Assembly: GCA_900317365.1 (NCBI GenBank)
Contig: ONGM01000045.1
Coordinates: forward strand, 1 to 41,102
Direction of reading: 5' to 3'
DNA length: 41,102 nt
Source of the DNA: an uncultured Planctomycetota bacterium
Lineage (GTDB): Bacteria > Planctomycetota > Planctomycetia > Pirellulales > Thermoguttaceae
Under the pieces are notes generated by a model. The model did no database searches. It was not told where the DNA came from and was given only the letters and a program-made list of their open reading frames with translations. The position numbers were made by a program, and so were the translations under genes. Shown here in pieces: positions 24,921-34,900 of this stretch (position 1 is its first letter; each line of letters starts with the position of its first letter).

Positions 24921-26624
24921 TCATTCGACGCGTCGACGGCAATACAGGTAAAATTCGGCGAGCGTCAGAATGAGCGCGACGATTGCGAGCGCGCTCCATA
25001 TCGGGCGCTTGACCCTTGCGAGCGCTTCGACTTCGTTTCCGAGTCCGGCGAAGAGCGCGGGATCGACGCGCAGGTCGGATTCGGCGACAGACCGGGACCG
25101 GATCGCGTTCCAATCTTGATCTTGCACGCCGCGCGCCGCGCCGACGAGGTTGGTAAAGACGATCGGAAAGAGCGTCTGCAACGCGACGGAGGCGTCGGCG
25201 GTCGCGAAGTTCAGAACGTAAAATCGGGAGACGTCGCGAGGATCGGACGGCGCGATTTCGAGCGCTACGGGCGCTTCGGGCGTCTTTGCGTAGACGGTCG
25301 CGACGTAGCCTTCGGCGGGTCGGAGCTCTCGAACGCCGCGCAACGTTCTGCCCGAGAGGTTGGCGTAGCGCGTGAGACCGGAATCTTGCGCGTCCTCGAC
25401 GAACGTTTCTTCGATTTCGTCGCCGAGCGTGAAGATCGCGGAATCCGAGGCGGGCGAAACGAAGGCGATCTTACCGGAGGGCAAGGCGTCCGGCGCGTCC
25501 CCGACGATCACGAGGAGATCGTTTTCGTCGAGCGCCGCCGGGATCGCGTCGACGACTGAGACGGTCGCGTTCGGTTGCGCCTGAAGGGCGGTCGCGACGT
25601 ACTGATCGACGTCGCCGTAGAGGAGAACGTTCACGGTTGGGAAAGGCGCGAGGGTCGTTACGACGACGTCGTCTTCGAGATCGGCGTTGGGACCGTCGCT
25701 TTGATCGGATTCGGCGTCGTTGAAAGCGAGGCGCGCGACGAATTCGCCGCCGTCGAGGGATTCGTTTTTAACGATCTTTCGAACGCGCTCGCGCGACTGC
25801 AAGTTGAGGGGTAGGACGTCGAGAAGATCGCCGTTGAGTGTGAACTCTACGTTGACTTGGACGTCATTTTCGGAAAAATTGGCGACGTCGACGAAGGTTT
25901 CAAAGGACTGGTCGCCGGTCGGACTGCGTCGCGGTTCGCACGCGAGGAGCGCCACGTTGTCGCGCGATTCGCCGATTTGCAGGAAGGCGAGCGCGGGATT
26001 TTCGCGAATTAAGGCGAGGACGTCGTCGCGATCTTGAAAGGCGCCGTCGGAGACGAACAGTATTCTGGCGTCGTCTCCGCGCAAGCGTTGGAAGAAGAGG
26101 GCGCGCCGGAGGGTTTCGAGCGCCGCCGCAGGTTCAGACGTCGGGGTCAGACGTTCGACGACTCCGCGCAAAGCGGAATGTTCGCGTGTGAATCCGCACT
26201 GAACGTTGGGCGCGCCGCCGCACGTCATGAGCAGGACGTCGCGCGCGTCGCTCTTATTGGCGACGATTTGGGCGAGCGTTTTCTTTGCGCGTTGGAATCG
26301 CGATTCGCCGTTCGGTTCGAGCGCGGACATGCTCGCGGAGTTGTCGAGGACGACGACGAGAGGGGAGTCGTCGACGGCGTTTTTAGCGCTCGGACGCGCG
26401 GCGGCGAGCACGAGCGCGGTCGCGATCGTCGCCGCGAGGAGTAGCGAGACGATATTGCGCGCGCGGAACCCGCGAGTCGGGGTCGCGGCGCGAGCGAGAA
26501 CTTCCCGCCATAGGAAATTGGAGGACACGACCCGCTCGCGCGTTTTGCGTCGTATGAAATACGCGTATACGACGATCGGAATCGCGACGGCAAGCCATAA
26601 CGCGATCGCGTTGGAAAAAATCAT
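24921..26624 (-). CDS. BatA-like membrane VWA protein
   Basis: The protein has 567 residues. The N-terminus is a BatA domain: a helix at about 7-23 followed by RRKTRERVVSSNFLWRE and a second helix (about 58-77). The VWA domain follows, with the metal-site motif DNSAS at 94-98 and later ILFVSDG. A long beta-rich section leads to one helix at the C-terminal end. It starts one base before the DUF58 stop, so the two genes are directly coupled. Bat proteins work with MoxR-type ATPases and DUF58 proteins and have been linked to stress tolerance or envelope functions; the precise job here is unknown. Confidence 0.9.
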   Translation of the reverse strand: MIFSNAIALWLAVAIPIVVYAYFIRRKTRERVVSSNFLWREVLARAATPTRGFRARNIVSLLLAATIATALVLAAARPSAKNAVDDSPLVVVLDNSASMSALEPNGESRFQRAKKTLAQIVANKSDARDVLLMTCGGAPNVQCGFTREHSALRGVVERLTPTSEPAAALETLRRALFFQRLRGDDARILFVSDGAFQDRDDVLALIRENPALAFLQIGESRDNVALLACEPRRSPTGDQSFETFVDVANFSENDVQVNVEFTLNGDLLDVLPLNLQSRERVRKIVKNESLDGGEFVARLAFNDAESDQSDGPNADLEDDVVVTTLAPFPTVNVLLYGDVDQYVATALQAQPNATVSVVDAIPAALDENDLLVIVGDAPDALPSGKIAFVSPASDSAIFTLGDEIEETFVEDAQDSGLTRYANLSGRTLRGVRELRPAEGYVATVYAKTPEAPVALEIAPSDPRDVSRFYVLNFATADASVALQTLFPIVFTNLVGAARGVQDQDWNAIRSRSVAESDLRVDPALFAGLGNEVEALARVKRPIWSALAIVALILTLAEFYLYCRRRVE

Positions 26625-27500
26625 TTAACGACCTACCTTAACGTCGCGCGCGACTTCTAGTAAAAAGTTTTCAAACGGAACGTCGATCAACGTCGAATAA
26701 TATCGCGCGCCGCGTCGAACGCAACTTTCGCGCGTTTTCGCCAGGAACGCGTCGAAACGCTTTTGATAACGTCGGATCGTCGATTCGTCGATCGTAACCT
26801 TAGACCGTTCGCCGGTTTCCGCGTCGATCAATTCAAAGTCGCCGGTCTCGTTCGGACGCGCTTCTTCCGGCGCGTAGATTTGCAGAACGAGCGGCTCGAA
26901 CCGCCGCGCGAGGAGTCTCTCGATCGAATCGTCGAGTCCGTTTGCGTCGAAACAGTCGCTCACGATCACCGCGAGACCCGGTTTAACGATCTTCTTTAAC
27001 GCGTTTTGAAGCGAATGGGAAATCTTCGTCGCCGCGCGTCGCGGTCGCAACGTTTCCAGGAATTCCGCAAGGGGTAAGAATTTTTCCTTCCCGCGCGAAA
27101 GAGGAAAGGTCTCCCCGACGTCGTCCGCGAAAGTGAAGACGGCGACGGAGTCGAACCGCATGAGCGAGACGTACCCGAGCGCGCCGACAACCTTCTTCGC
27201 GTAATCGAATTTCGCCGCCGTTTCGTTCTCGCCCATACTTGTCGAAACGTCCAAAAAGAAGTAAACGGGAATATCCCCTTCCTCTTGAAAACGCTTGATA
27301 TAGAGCGCTTCGAATCGCGCGTAGACGTTCCAGTCCAGGTTGCGAACGTCGTCTCCGAACGCGTAGTTGCGGTAGTCGGCGAACTCGACGCCGCCTCCGA
27401 GCTTCGCGTTGCGACGTTCCCCGGAGGTCTGACCGGCGAACTGCTTGCTCGACGCGAGCGAGAGATACTCAAATTTCTTTAACGTTTGGGAATCAAACAT
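26625..27500 (-). CDS. DUF58 domain protein (MoxR partner)
   Basis: The protein has 291 residues. The DUF58 hallmark GGGVEFADYRNYAFGDD..NLDW is at 35-57, followed by a VWA-like domain whose metal-site motif is DVSTS at 84-88. This arrangement is constant in proteins that follow MoxR genes. Its ATG overlaps the moxR stop by 8 bases, showing translational coupling. DUF58 proteins are thought to be adaptors or substrates of the MoxR ATPase. No membrane helix is present, so it is probably cytoplasmic. Confidence 0.93.
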   Translation of the reverse strand: MFDSQTLKKFEYLSLASSKQFAGQTSGERRNAKLGGGVEFADYRNYAFGDDVRNLDWNVYARFEALYIKRFQEEGDIPVYFFLDVSTSMGENETAAKFDYAKKVVGALGYVSLMRFDSVAVFTFADDVGETFPLSRGKEKFLPLAEFLETLRPRRAATKISHSLQNALKKIVKPGLAVIVSDCFDANGLDDSIERLLARRFEPLVLQIYAPEEARPNETGDFELIDAETGERSKVTIDESTIRRYQKRFDAFLAKTRESCVRRGARYYSTLIDVPFENFLLEVARDVKVGR

Positions 27501-28506
27501 CGCTCGAGTCGCCTTTGCGTTCCCGTTGCGCGCGGATCACGTCGTCGATTATGGCGTCCGTCGACACGTTTTCGGCGAGACCTTCGAAGTTGAGAACGAT
27601 ACGATGACGCAGAATCGAATGCGCGGTCGCGAAAAGGTCGTTTTGCGAGACGTTGTACCGACCGTCGAGCATAGCGGAAATTTTCGCGGCGCTCGTTAAG
27701 GACAGCGCCGCGCGCGGACTGCAACCGTATCGCACGTAGCGTTTTACCGACTCGGGCGCGGTCGGTTCTTCCGGACGCGTGTTGCGCACGACGCTCACGA
27801 GCGTTTTAAGAATTTCGTCGGCGATCGGAATCTGTTCCGCGAGTTCTCCCGCTTCGACGACGTCTTCCGGCGTCATGACGGGCGAAAGTTGCGTCTTCTT
27901 GCGCGTCGGCGCGGTTTTCGCGATGAGAAAGAGTTCTTCCGCCGTCGGATAGGGAACGGAGACTTTGCAGAAGAACCGGTCGAGTTGCGCTTCCGGCAGA
28001 GGGTAGGTCCCTTCCATTTCGAGCGGGTTCTGCGTTGCGAGTACGAAGAACATCCCGTTGAGTCTGCGCGTCTTACCGCCGACGGTTACGGAGCGCTCTT
28101 GCATCGCTTCGAGGAGCGCCGACTGCGTTTTCGGCGTCGCGCGGTTGATTTCGTCGGCGAGAACGACGTTGGCGAAAATCGGACCTTCCTGGAATTCGAA
28201 GGACTTCTTGCCTTGCTCGTTTTCCACGATAATATTGGCGCCGGTAATATCCGCCGGCATGAGGTCGGGTGTGAATTGCACGCGCGCGAAGGAACCGCTT
28301 ACCGCTTGCGCTAACGATCGCACGAGCAACGTCTTGCCGAGTCCAGGAACGCCTTCGAACAAAGCGTGTCCGCCGGCGATCATAGCGACGACCGCTTCGC
28401 GAACGACCTGAGTTTGTCCAACGAGCGCCTTGCCGATTTCCGATTCCAACGCGCGCGTCTTCGCGCAGACGTCGGCGATTTTGTTTTTTAATTCGTCGTT
28501 ATTCAT
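27493..28506 (-). CDS. MoxR-family AAA+ ATPase
   Basis: The protein has 337 residues. Walker A GVPGLGKT is at 52-59, Walker B VVLADE at 114-119, sensor 1 LATQNPLEMEGTYPLPEAQ at 156-174 followed by LDRFF, and the C-terminal lid resembles family members. MoxR ATPases act as chaperone-like machines for VWA-containing partner proteins, here presumably the DUF58 and Bat-type proteins encoded next. The start codon has no evident Shine-Dalgarno site. It follows the small cysteine protein gene after 36 bases. Confidence 0.96.
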   Translation of the reverse strand: MNNDELKNKIADVCAKTRALESEIGKALVGQTQVVREAVVAMIAGGHALFEGVPGLGKTLLVRSLAQAVSGSFARVQFTPDLMPADITGANIIVENEQGKKSFEFQEGPIFANVVLADEINRATPKTQSALLEAMQERSVTVGGKTRRLNGMFFVLATQNPLEMEGTYPLPEAQLDRFFCKVSVPYPTAEELFLIAKTAPTRKKTQLSPVMTPEDVVEAGELAEQIPIADEILKTLVSVVRNTRPEEPTAPESVKRYVRYGCSPRAALSLTSAAKISAMLDGRYNVSQNDLFATAHSILRHRIVLNFEGLAENVSTDAIIDDVIRAQRERKGDSSDV

Positions 28507-28542
28507 TTTTACGCTTAACGTTAGGATTTCGGAACGCCTGGA

Positions 28543-28887
28543 TTATTCGACGTCTTCTTCGCAGTCGTCTTCGCCTGTGCAGGGAAGTCCGCTGTTCGGG
28601 CAAATCTTAACGGCTTCTTCCGCGTTTTTCGCCGCGGCGTCGACTTCGGTTGCGACGGAATCGGTTGCGACGGTTTCGACGACGTCGCTTTCGTCTTCGC
28701 AAGTTTCGTCGCAGTCCCCTTCGCCGGTGCAAGGAAGTCCGGAGTGCGGACAAATCTTGACGGCGTTCGCCTGATCTTTCGCGTTCGCGTCGACCGCGCC
28801 GTTCTCGCCTTTCGTGTCGAGCGCGACGAACGCCAAAGCGCCGAAGAGCGCGACGATTACGATTACGGAAACGAGATTCTTTTTCAT
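28543..28887 (-). CDS. Small exported protein with a duplicated cysteine motif
   Basis: The protein has 114 residues. A signal sequence or membrane anchor covers about residues 5-23. Two copies of a cysteine motif follow: VKICPHSGLPCTGEGDC at 43-59 and VKICPNSGLPCTGEDDC at 93-109. They are linked by an acidic, Ala/Val/Thr-rich stretch. Each motif has three cysteines and a following acidic patch, which suggests metal binding or disulphide formation, but no known family is recognised. AAGGTG six bases upstream supports the start. It lies between the giant TPR gene (89-base gap) and moxR (36-base gap) on the same strand, so it is probably part of the same transcript. Confidence 0.85.
   Translation of the reverse strand: MKKNLVSVIVIVALFGALAFVALDTKGENGAVDANAKDQANAVKICPHSGLPCTGEGDCDETCEDESDVVETVATDSVATEVDAAAKNAEEAVKICPNSGLPCTGEDDCEEDVE
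28561..28764 (-). repeat. 54-bp in-gene duplication encoding the cysteine motif
   Basis: Bases 28561-28614 and 28711-28764 are two copies spaced 150 bp apart, about 80% identical by eye, encoding the two ICP.SGLPCTGE motifs. The intervening sequence is not part of the repeat. Confidence 0.75.
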
Positions 28888-28976
28888 GGTTTCACCTTAT
28901 TGTTGATTTGACGATTTGTCGTTAATTGTCGGTTATTGAAGTCAATTGAAAACGTTGATAACGTTGAAGACGTTGA

Positions 28977-31900
28977 TTATTTTAACGCGTCGGCGAGGGC
29001 TTGGAAAAATTCGCGCCACTCGTCGACGGCGTCGTCTTCTAAATGATCGAGTCGCGTCTTAACGTTTGAGGCGTCGACGGCGGCGTCGAGTTCGCTTTGC
29101 GCGCCGTTCTCTTTGAGCGTTTGGACGAACAAGAGCGCGTATCCGGAGATCGACTCGAGCGTTTCCAAAGTTCCGGCGACGCGTCGAGTCGATTTAACGT
29201 CCGCTTTGCTCGCAAGTTTGAGGACTTCTTCGAGTTTGGCGCGCGTAAGACGCAGGTATTTCTCGCGAACGGACGCGTCGGCGCTCTTTAAACCCAACGG
29301 ATAAATCGTTGAAATAAAGAACCTTTCGTACGCGGGATGCGGATTTTCCGCGTGCGCGCGTTCGTAATATCGTCGCAGAACTTCCCTTGCGTCGGCGTCG
29401 TTTCGAGCGTCGGCGTAGAAGTCGAGCGCGAGCGCGACCGCAAAGGGATCGCTTTTCAGGCCTTTGGCGCAGAACGCGTCGACCTTTTCAGCGGCTGCGA
29501 GCACATTGAGCGCGTCGGTTAAACGACGAAGTTTCGCCAGAATTTGAATTTTCAGGACCAATGCGGCGCTCTGACGCGCGGCGTTCGGGTTCGCGCGGCG
29601 CGCGTAGTCGATATTGAACGCGTCGACCTCTCGCAGGAACTCCTCCAACGCAGGCGCGTCCCGCTCAGGATCGAGAAGGTCTAAAATGGCGCTCGAGAGA
29701 AGGACGGGGCGTTCGACGCTCCATTGAACGAGGCGGTGGACGTCTTCGTAATCCTCGTAAGGCGCCTGATCGTCGGCGTTCGGTCGCAAGACGTCGAGAA
29801 CCCACGTTTTTAGTTGCGGAAAGAAGGCGGGGTCTTCCGACTGCGCGAAGAGACGCGACGCGGAGCTGCGAACGACGTCGCGCGCGTCCTCGTCGGCGTC
29901 TTCGGCGTTCCAGAACTTTTGGAGCAAGGCGTCGGCGGTTTCGCGCGCTTCCGGGCGCTCGCGTTCTTCGAGGAGGAAACTAAAGACCGCGAACGCGCGA
30001 GGCGCGATTTGCTCCGTCGAGAATCCTTGAATTAGGTTCAGATCGTCGTCCTCTTTCCAAAACTCCGGTTTTGATCGCGCGGAGAAATAATCCTCCGGCT
30101 TGCGCGCGTACGCGGCTTGAAGCTTCGCTTTGGCGCCCTCGACGTCTCCTGCGCGCGCGAGGATTGAGGCGTATTCGGCGACGACGGAGGCGTCGTTCGG
30201 GAGCTTGTCGGCGACGGCGTTGAGTAGTCTTTTTGCGGCGTCGACGTCGTCGAGTCGCAATTTCACGTCGGCGAGACGCATAGCGAGTTCGGTGGCGCCG
30301 GGCGAATTTTCGACGAGCTTTTCGAGTCGCTCGCTCGTTTGATTCAGGCGTCCGGCGGCGGCGAGCGCGACCAACGCTTTCGCGCGCAATTCCGCGAGTT
30401 CGACGGGATCGCTAATCGACCAAGAGGGCGTTCTGAAGACCCGATCGGCAAAGACGACGTCTTCGTCGTCGAGCGTTTCGCCCGCTTGGGCGCGTTCGTT
30501 GACGTCGTCGAGTAGGGCGGTTACGATCGTTTGCGCCGTCGCGAATTTCTGGAGTCGTTTGCGAATTTTCCGCGCTTCGAGGTCCTCCTTAGCGAGAACA
30601 AGCGCGTTGAGTAGTCGCGCGCCTTCGTTTTCGTCGAGCCGTCCTCCGACGAGGAAGGCGACCGCTTTCGCACGTCGTTCGACGATCTTCGCGTCTTCGT
30701 CTTCCGGGAAGGCTTCCAAGATCGCGAGTTCGCGCGCCTTCGTTTCGACGAGTCCGACGCACGGAACGCGCTCGACGTATTCTAACGCTTCGAGATTCTT
30801 CTTTTCGTACTTCGCGAGCAACGCTAAAGCGACGAGCAACGGCTTATTTTCCGGCGCGACTCCTACGCTCGACTCGGACAGGTTGGCGAGCGCGCGTTGA
30901 CGCAGATTCTCGACCGTGTCCGGCTCAACGTCCCCTTGGAGTAGGGCCTTAACGCAACGTTCCGTTTCTATAATTTTTTCCGCGTAACGTTTGAGCGCCC
31001 GATCTTTCGCTTCGGAATCGATCTTCGCGAGGAAACTTTCGAAACGTTCGACGCGCGCGAACGCGATTTGTCCGCGTCCGTTCGACTCGGCGGCGTCGAG
31101 CGCAAAGAGAATCGCCAACGCCGTTTCCAGAAGTTTACCCGATTCGAGCGTCGAGTCCGCGCGTTCGTTTCCGTAAATCGTTTTATCGATTAGGTACGCC
31201 GCAAGATTGAACGCGACCTGATCGTTGCGCGCGAGGTACGTAAAGACGTCGGACGCCGCGAGGTTAGGCGCCGCCGAAGCGCGAGCGTTGAGCTTTTCCG
31301 CGAACGCTTCGTTCAGACTGACGTCCAAATCCAATGCGACGTCGAGCGCTCGATAGACCTTCTTCTCCAAATCGTCGAAGGCGTTCAAGGTCGCGTCCGA
31401 AATATTCCCAGCGCCGGTTAGATCGGAACGCCGCAGTTCGACGAAGGTACTGAGAACGGAACGTCCGAAGGAAATCTTTTCCGCGAAGACAGTCCACGCC
31501 TCGAGTCCGCGTTGCGCGCGTTCGAGTTCTTCGCGATCCTCTTTCGCGAACGCGTTGGAAAGATCAAGCGCCATTCTGGCGGCGAACGCGTCGCCGAGTT
31601 TTTCGCGCGCCTTATCGACGTCGGCGAAGTTGCGCGCCTGACGCGGAATTAGCGCTTGCGCCGCCTTAATCGACGCTTCAAAATCGTCGAAGGAGATATA
31701 ATTCGTTTGCGCGCCCGTAGCGAGTAGGACGGCGTAATCTCGGGCGCTCGCTTTGTCGAGAATCGCCTGAGCGCGTTTCGCCGCCTCGGGGCGCCGTTTG
31801 GCTTTCAGCGCCGCGACGGTCGCGGTCGCGCGGGTCCAGATGGCGGCGTCGCGTTCAAAGGAGCCGCGCGCGTACGATTTCTCGAGGGATTCGACTAAGA

Positions 31901-34900
31901 ACGCCGCGTCGGCTGCGAGCGTCGTCTCGTCTATAGCGCGATCCGACGTAAGATCCTCCAGCGCTTGCGGATAGACTTCGGCGCGCCAGGAATCTTCGGT
32001 CGCGGAGAGTTTGAGCGCGACGCGGTTCGCCTCGCTTTGCAACTCTTGGCGCGCGGCGGGGTCGAGGCGCCCGGCTTGCGCGAGGTTGGAGTCGAGCGCG
32101 AGCGCGTATTCCAACGCGGCGAATCGGAATTTTAGCCTATCGACGTTCGTCTCGGCGCTCTTTTCAGCGTTCTTTTCGTCGCCTGGATCGACGTTGGGGA
32201 ATCGTTCGACAAAGTCTGCGATACGATCGGCGCGCAAGGCGTCGCGCGCCTCGGCGTTTTCCGAACGATCGCGGAGCGCCTGGCGATAGAAGAACGCGGC
32301 GCCGTAGGTCGGAAAGTTCGGGGTCGGCGCTTGCGGGCGCGCCAAGGCGGCGCTCGTCGAACGGCGCGCCTTATCGTCGAGCGCGAGTTTATCGCGATAG
32401 ACGGCGAGTAGCGTTTGACGGGCCAGATTGCGGTAATCCTGCGGCGACTCGAGTTCGTTCAACGCGGCGCCGTGGAGTTCGCCGAGGCGCCAGGCGTCCC
32501 CGGAGATCGAATTTGCGGGAATTTGCTTGTCGCGCCGTCGAGCGGTTTCTCGCGCGGATTTCAGATCGAACGGTCGGACGCCGTCCTCGGCGTCGAGCGC
32601 GACTTTCAAGTTCATCGAGCGCGTCCAGCCTTCGAGTTCGAGGCGTCGCGCGCGGATTTCCCAAGAGTCGGGATAGCGACGTTCAATTTCGTCGACGAGG
32701 TCGAAGGCGGCGTCGTAATCTCCGACGGAGGCGAGAACGTCGATCGTTTCGAGCTGTTTCCAGAGCGGATCGCGCGGCAGAATCTTCTTTTTGAGGTATT
32801 CGCGCGCCTTTTCAGGCTGATCGAAACGACGATAAAGCGCGAGTAGGCGGTCGCTTTCGGATCGTGAGTCGTCGAGTTCGCAGAGGCGCTCTTGATAGCG
32901 AATCGCGGCGTTGGCGTCGTTCTGGAGTTCGGCGAGGCTCGAGAGCGAGTGGAGTAGGAAGACGTCGTCTTGGGAGCGCCCGGAGACGAGCGCGGCGGCG
33001 GTTTCCAGGGCGGAGCGCGCCGATTCGTAGTCGCGCAGGGTCATATAGGCGCGGGAAAGACAGCAGGCGGCGTCGCGGCGTTCGTCGGAGTTTCGCGCGC
33101 CGTTTCGCAATCGATCTTTGAGTTCGTCGAATCGGTCGAGTTTGGCGTAGAGCTTGCTGAGCGCGTCGACAACGACGAGTTTCTCTTCGAGTCTGGAGCA
33201 TTTGTCGAAGACTTTCCAGACGAGTTCCGTCGCTTCGCCGGGTTCTCCGATTTCGTCGAGCGCGGATGCGAGTCGCAGGCATGAGGATCGGTCGGCGGGA
33301 TCGATACGAACGGCGTCGCGCAACGCGGCGATCGCGTCGTCGACGCGTCCGCATTCGAAGAACGTTTCGGCGGCGGCGCGGTAGTTTGACGCGTCGTTCG
33401 AGTCGAGCGCGAGAAGTTGACGCGCGGCGTCGACTGCGGCGTCGGCGTTTCCTAATTCGAGATTGGCGCGCGCGATCGAGCGCAGATAGCCGACTTTCTG
33501 CGCGGGGTCTTTAGCGAGCGCGAGGTCGAGGAGTTCGAGCGCGCTTTCCGGCGCTTGCGACTTCGCAACGATTTCCGGAATTTTGCGCATGAGGTTCCGA
33601 CTGACGAGATTGTCGCGGAGCGCTTTGATCGTCGTTTCCGTCGCGGCGTTGGGATCGTCGAAGTAGAGTTCCGCCGCGACTTTGCGCCAATAGAGTTCAG
33701 GCGCGGCCGTTGCGTCGGCGGTCGCGATTTGAGAGTCGAGATCGTCGAGATACTCTTGAACGTTTCCGACGAGTTGCGCGTATCGCAAACGGAGGTTAAG
33801 CGCGCGATTCGCTTCGTCTTCCGTAGTCGCGAGAGCCGCCAACGCGTTGAGATCGGCGTCGAGCTCATTGGCGTCGACGTCCTCTTCGTCGAGCGTCGCT
33901 TCGCAGAGATCGCACGTCTTTTTGAAATCGCTCGGCGCGAGCGTCGCCGCTTTGCGGAAATCGGCGATCGCCTCCGCGCGAAATCCCGCAGAACGCAGGA
34001 ATTCGGCGCGCGACGCGTAGACGTCCGCGTTCTGCGACTTCGCCTTGACGTATAAATCGAGTTGAGCGAACGCCTTCTCTTTTTCGTTCTTATCGAAATA
34101 GAGCCGCGCGAGGTTTTTAACGATTTCAAAATCGTCCGGATACGCGGTCTTGAGATCGACGAGCGCCTTTTCCGCTTCGTCGTCAAATTGATTTTCGCGC
34201 AATTTGTCGGCGACGAGTAGAGAAACGGAAACACCGGTCTTTTCGTCGTTTAGCGCGCGCGACCAGATCGCGACGGCGTTCGAACGTTTGGCGGCGAAAT
34301 CGAGCGCGTCGTTCTTGAGCGCGACGTCGCCCCACGCGACGAGCGCGTCCACGTCGAGCGCTCCGAGATCGTCGATCTCGCGATAGAGCGCGTCCGCCGT
34401 CGCGTAATCGTTTTGAGCGACCGCAAGTTCAATTCCGGCGTAACGCAACGAGACGTCGGACGGCGCGCGTTTAAGCGCCGCGTCGAGCGCTTCGCGCGCC
34501 TCCTCGTAACGCCCGAGCGAGCCTAACGTTATCGCAAGTCGCCGCGCCGCGTCGAGATCGGTCGGACGCGTCGACGTAACTTCGCGGTAGTAGTCGACTA
34601 GCCCGTCGTAATCGGAGCGAAGTAAAAAGACGTATTCTATTCGGTCGCGCAAAGACTTGAACATCCAATGGTTCGGCGCGAGATCGTTGAGCGCGCGCTC
34701 GAAATCCTTGATCGCCTCCTCTTTCTCCCCGAGGCGCGTCTTCATGTCCCCGACGGCGACCGCGTATTCCACCGCCGCCTCGACGTCTCGTTTCGCGCGC
34801 GCGTTCTCTTCGAGCTTTGCGTAAAGCTCCGACGCCTTGCGGAATTGCCCAGCGTCCGCTTGAATTTCCGCAATGCGAACGAGCGCGTCGTCGCGATCGG

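Noticed and set aside
32389..34234. Arginine-rich frames inside the TPR gene
   Set aside because: They arise from GCG/CGC-rich codons of the long TPR frame.
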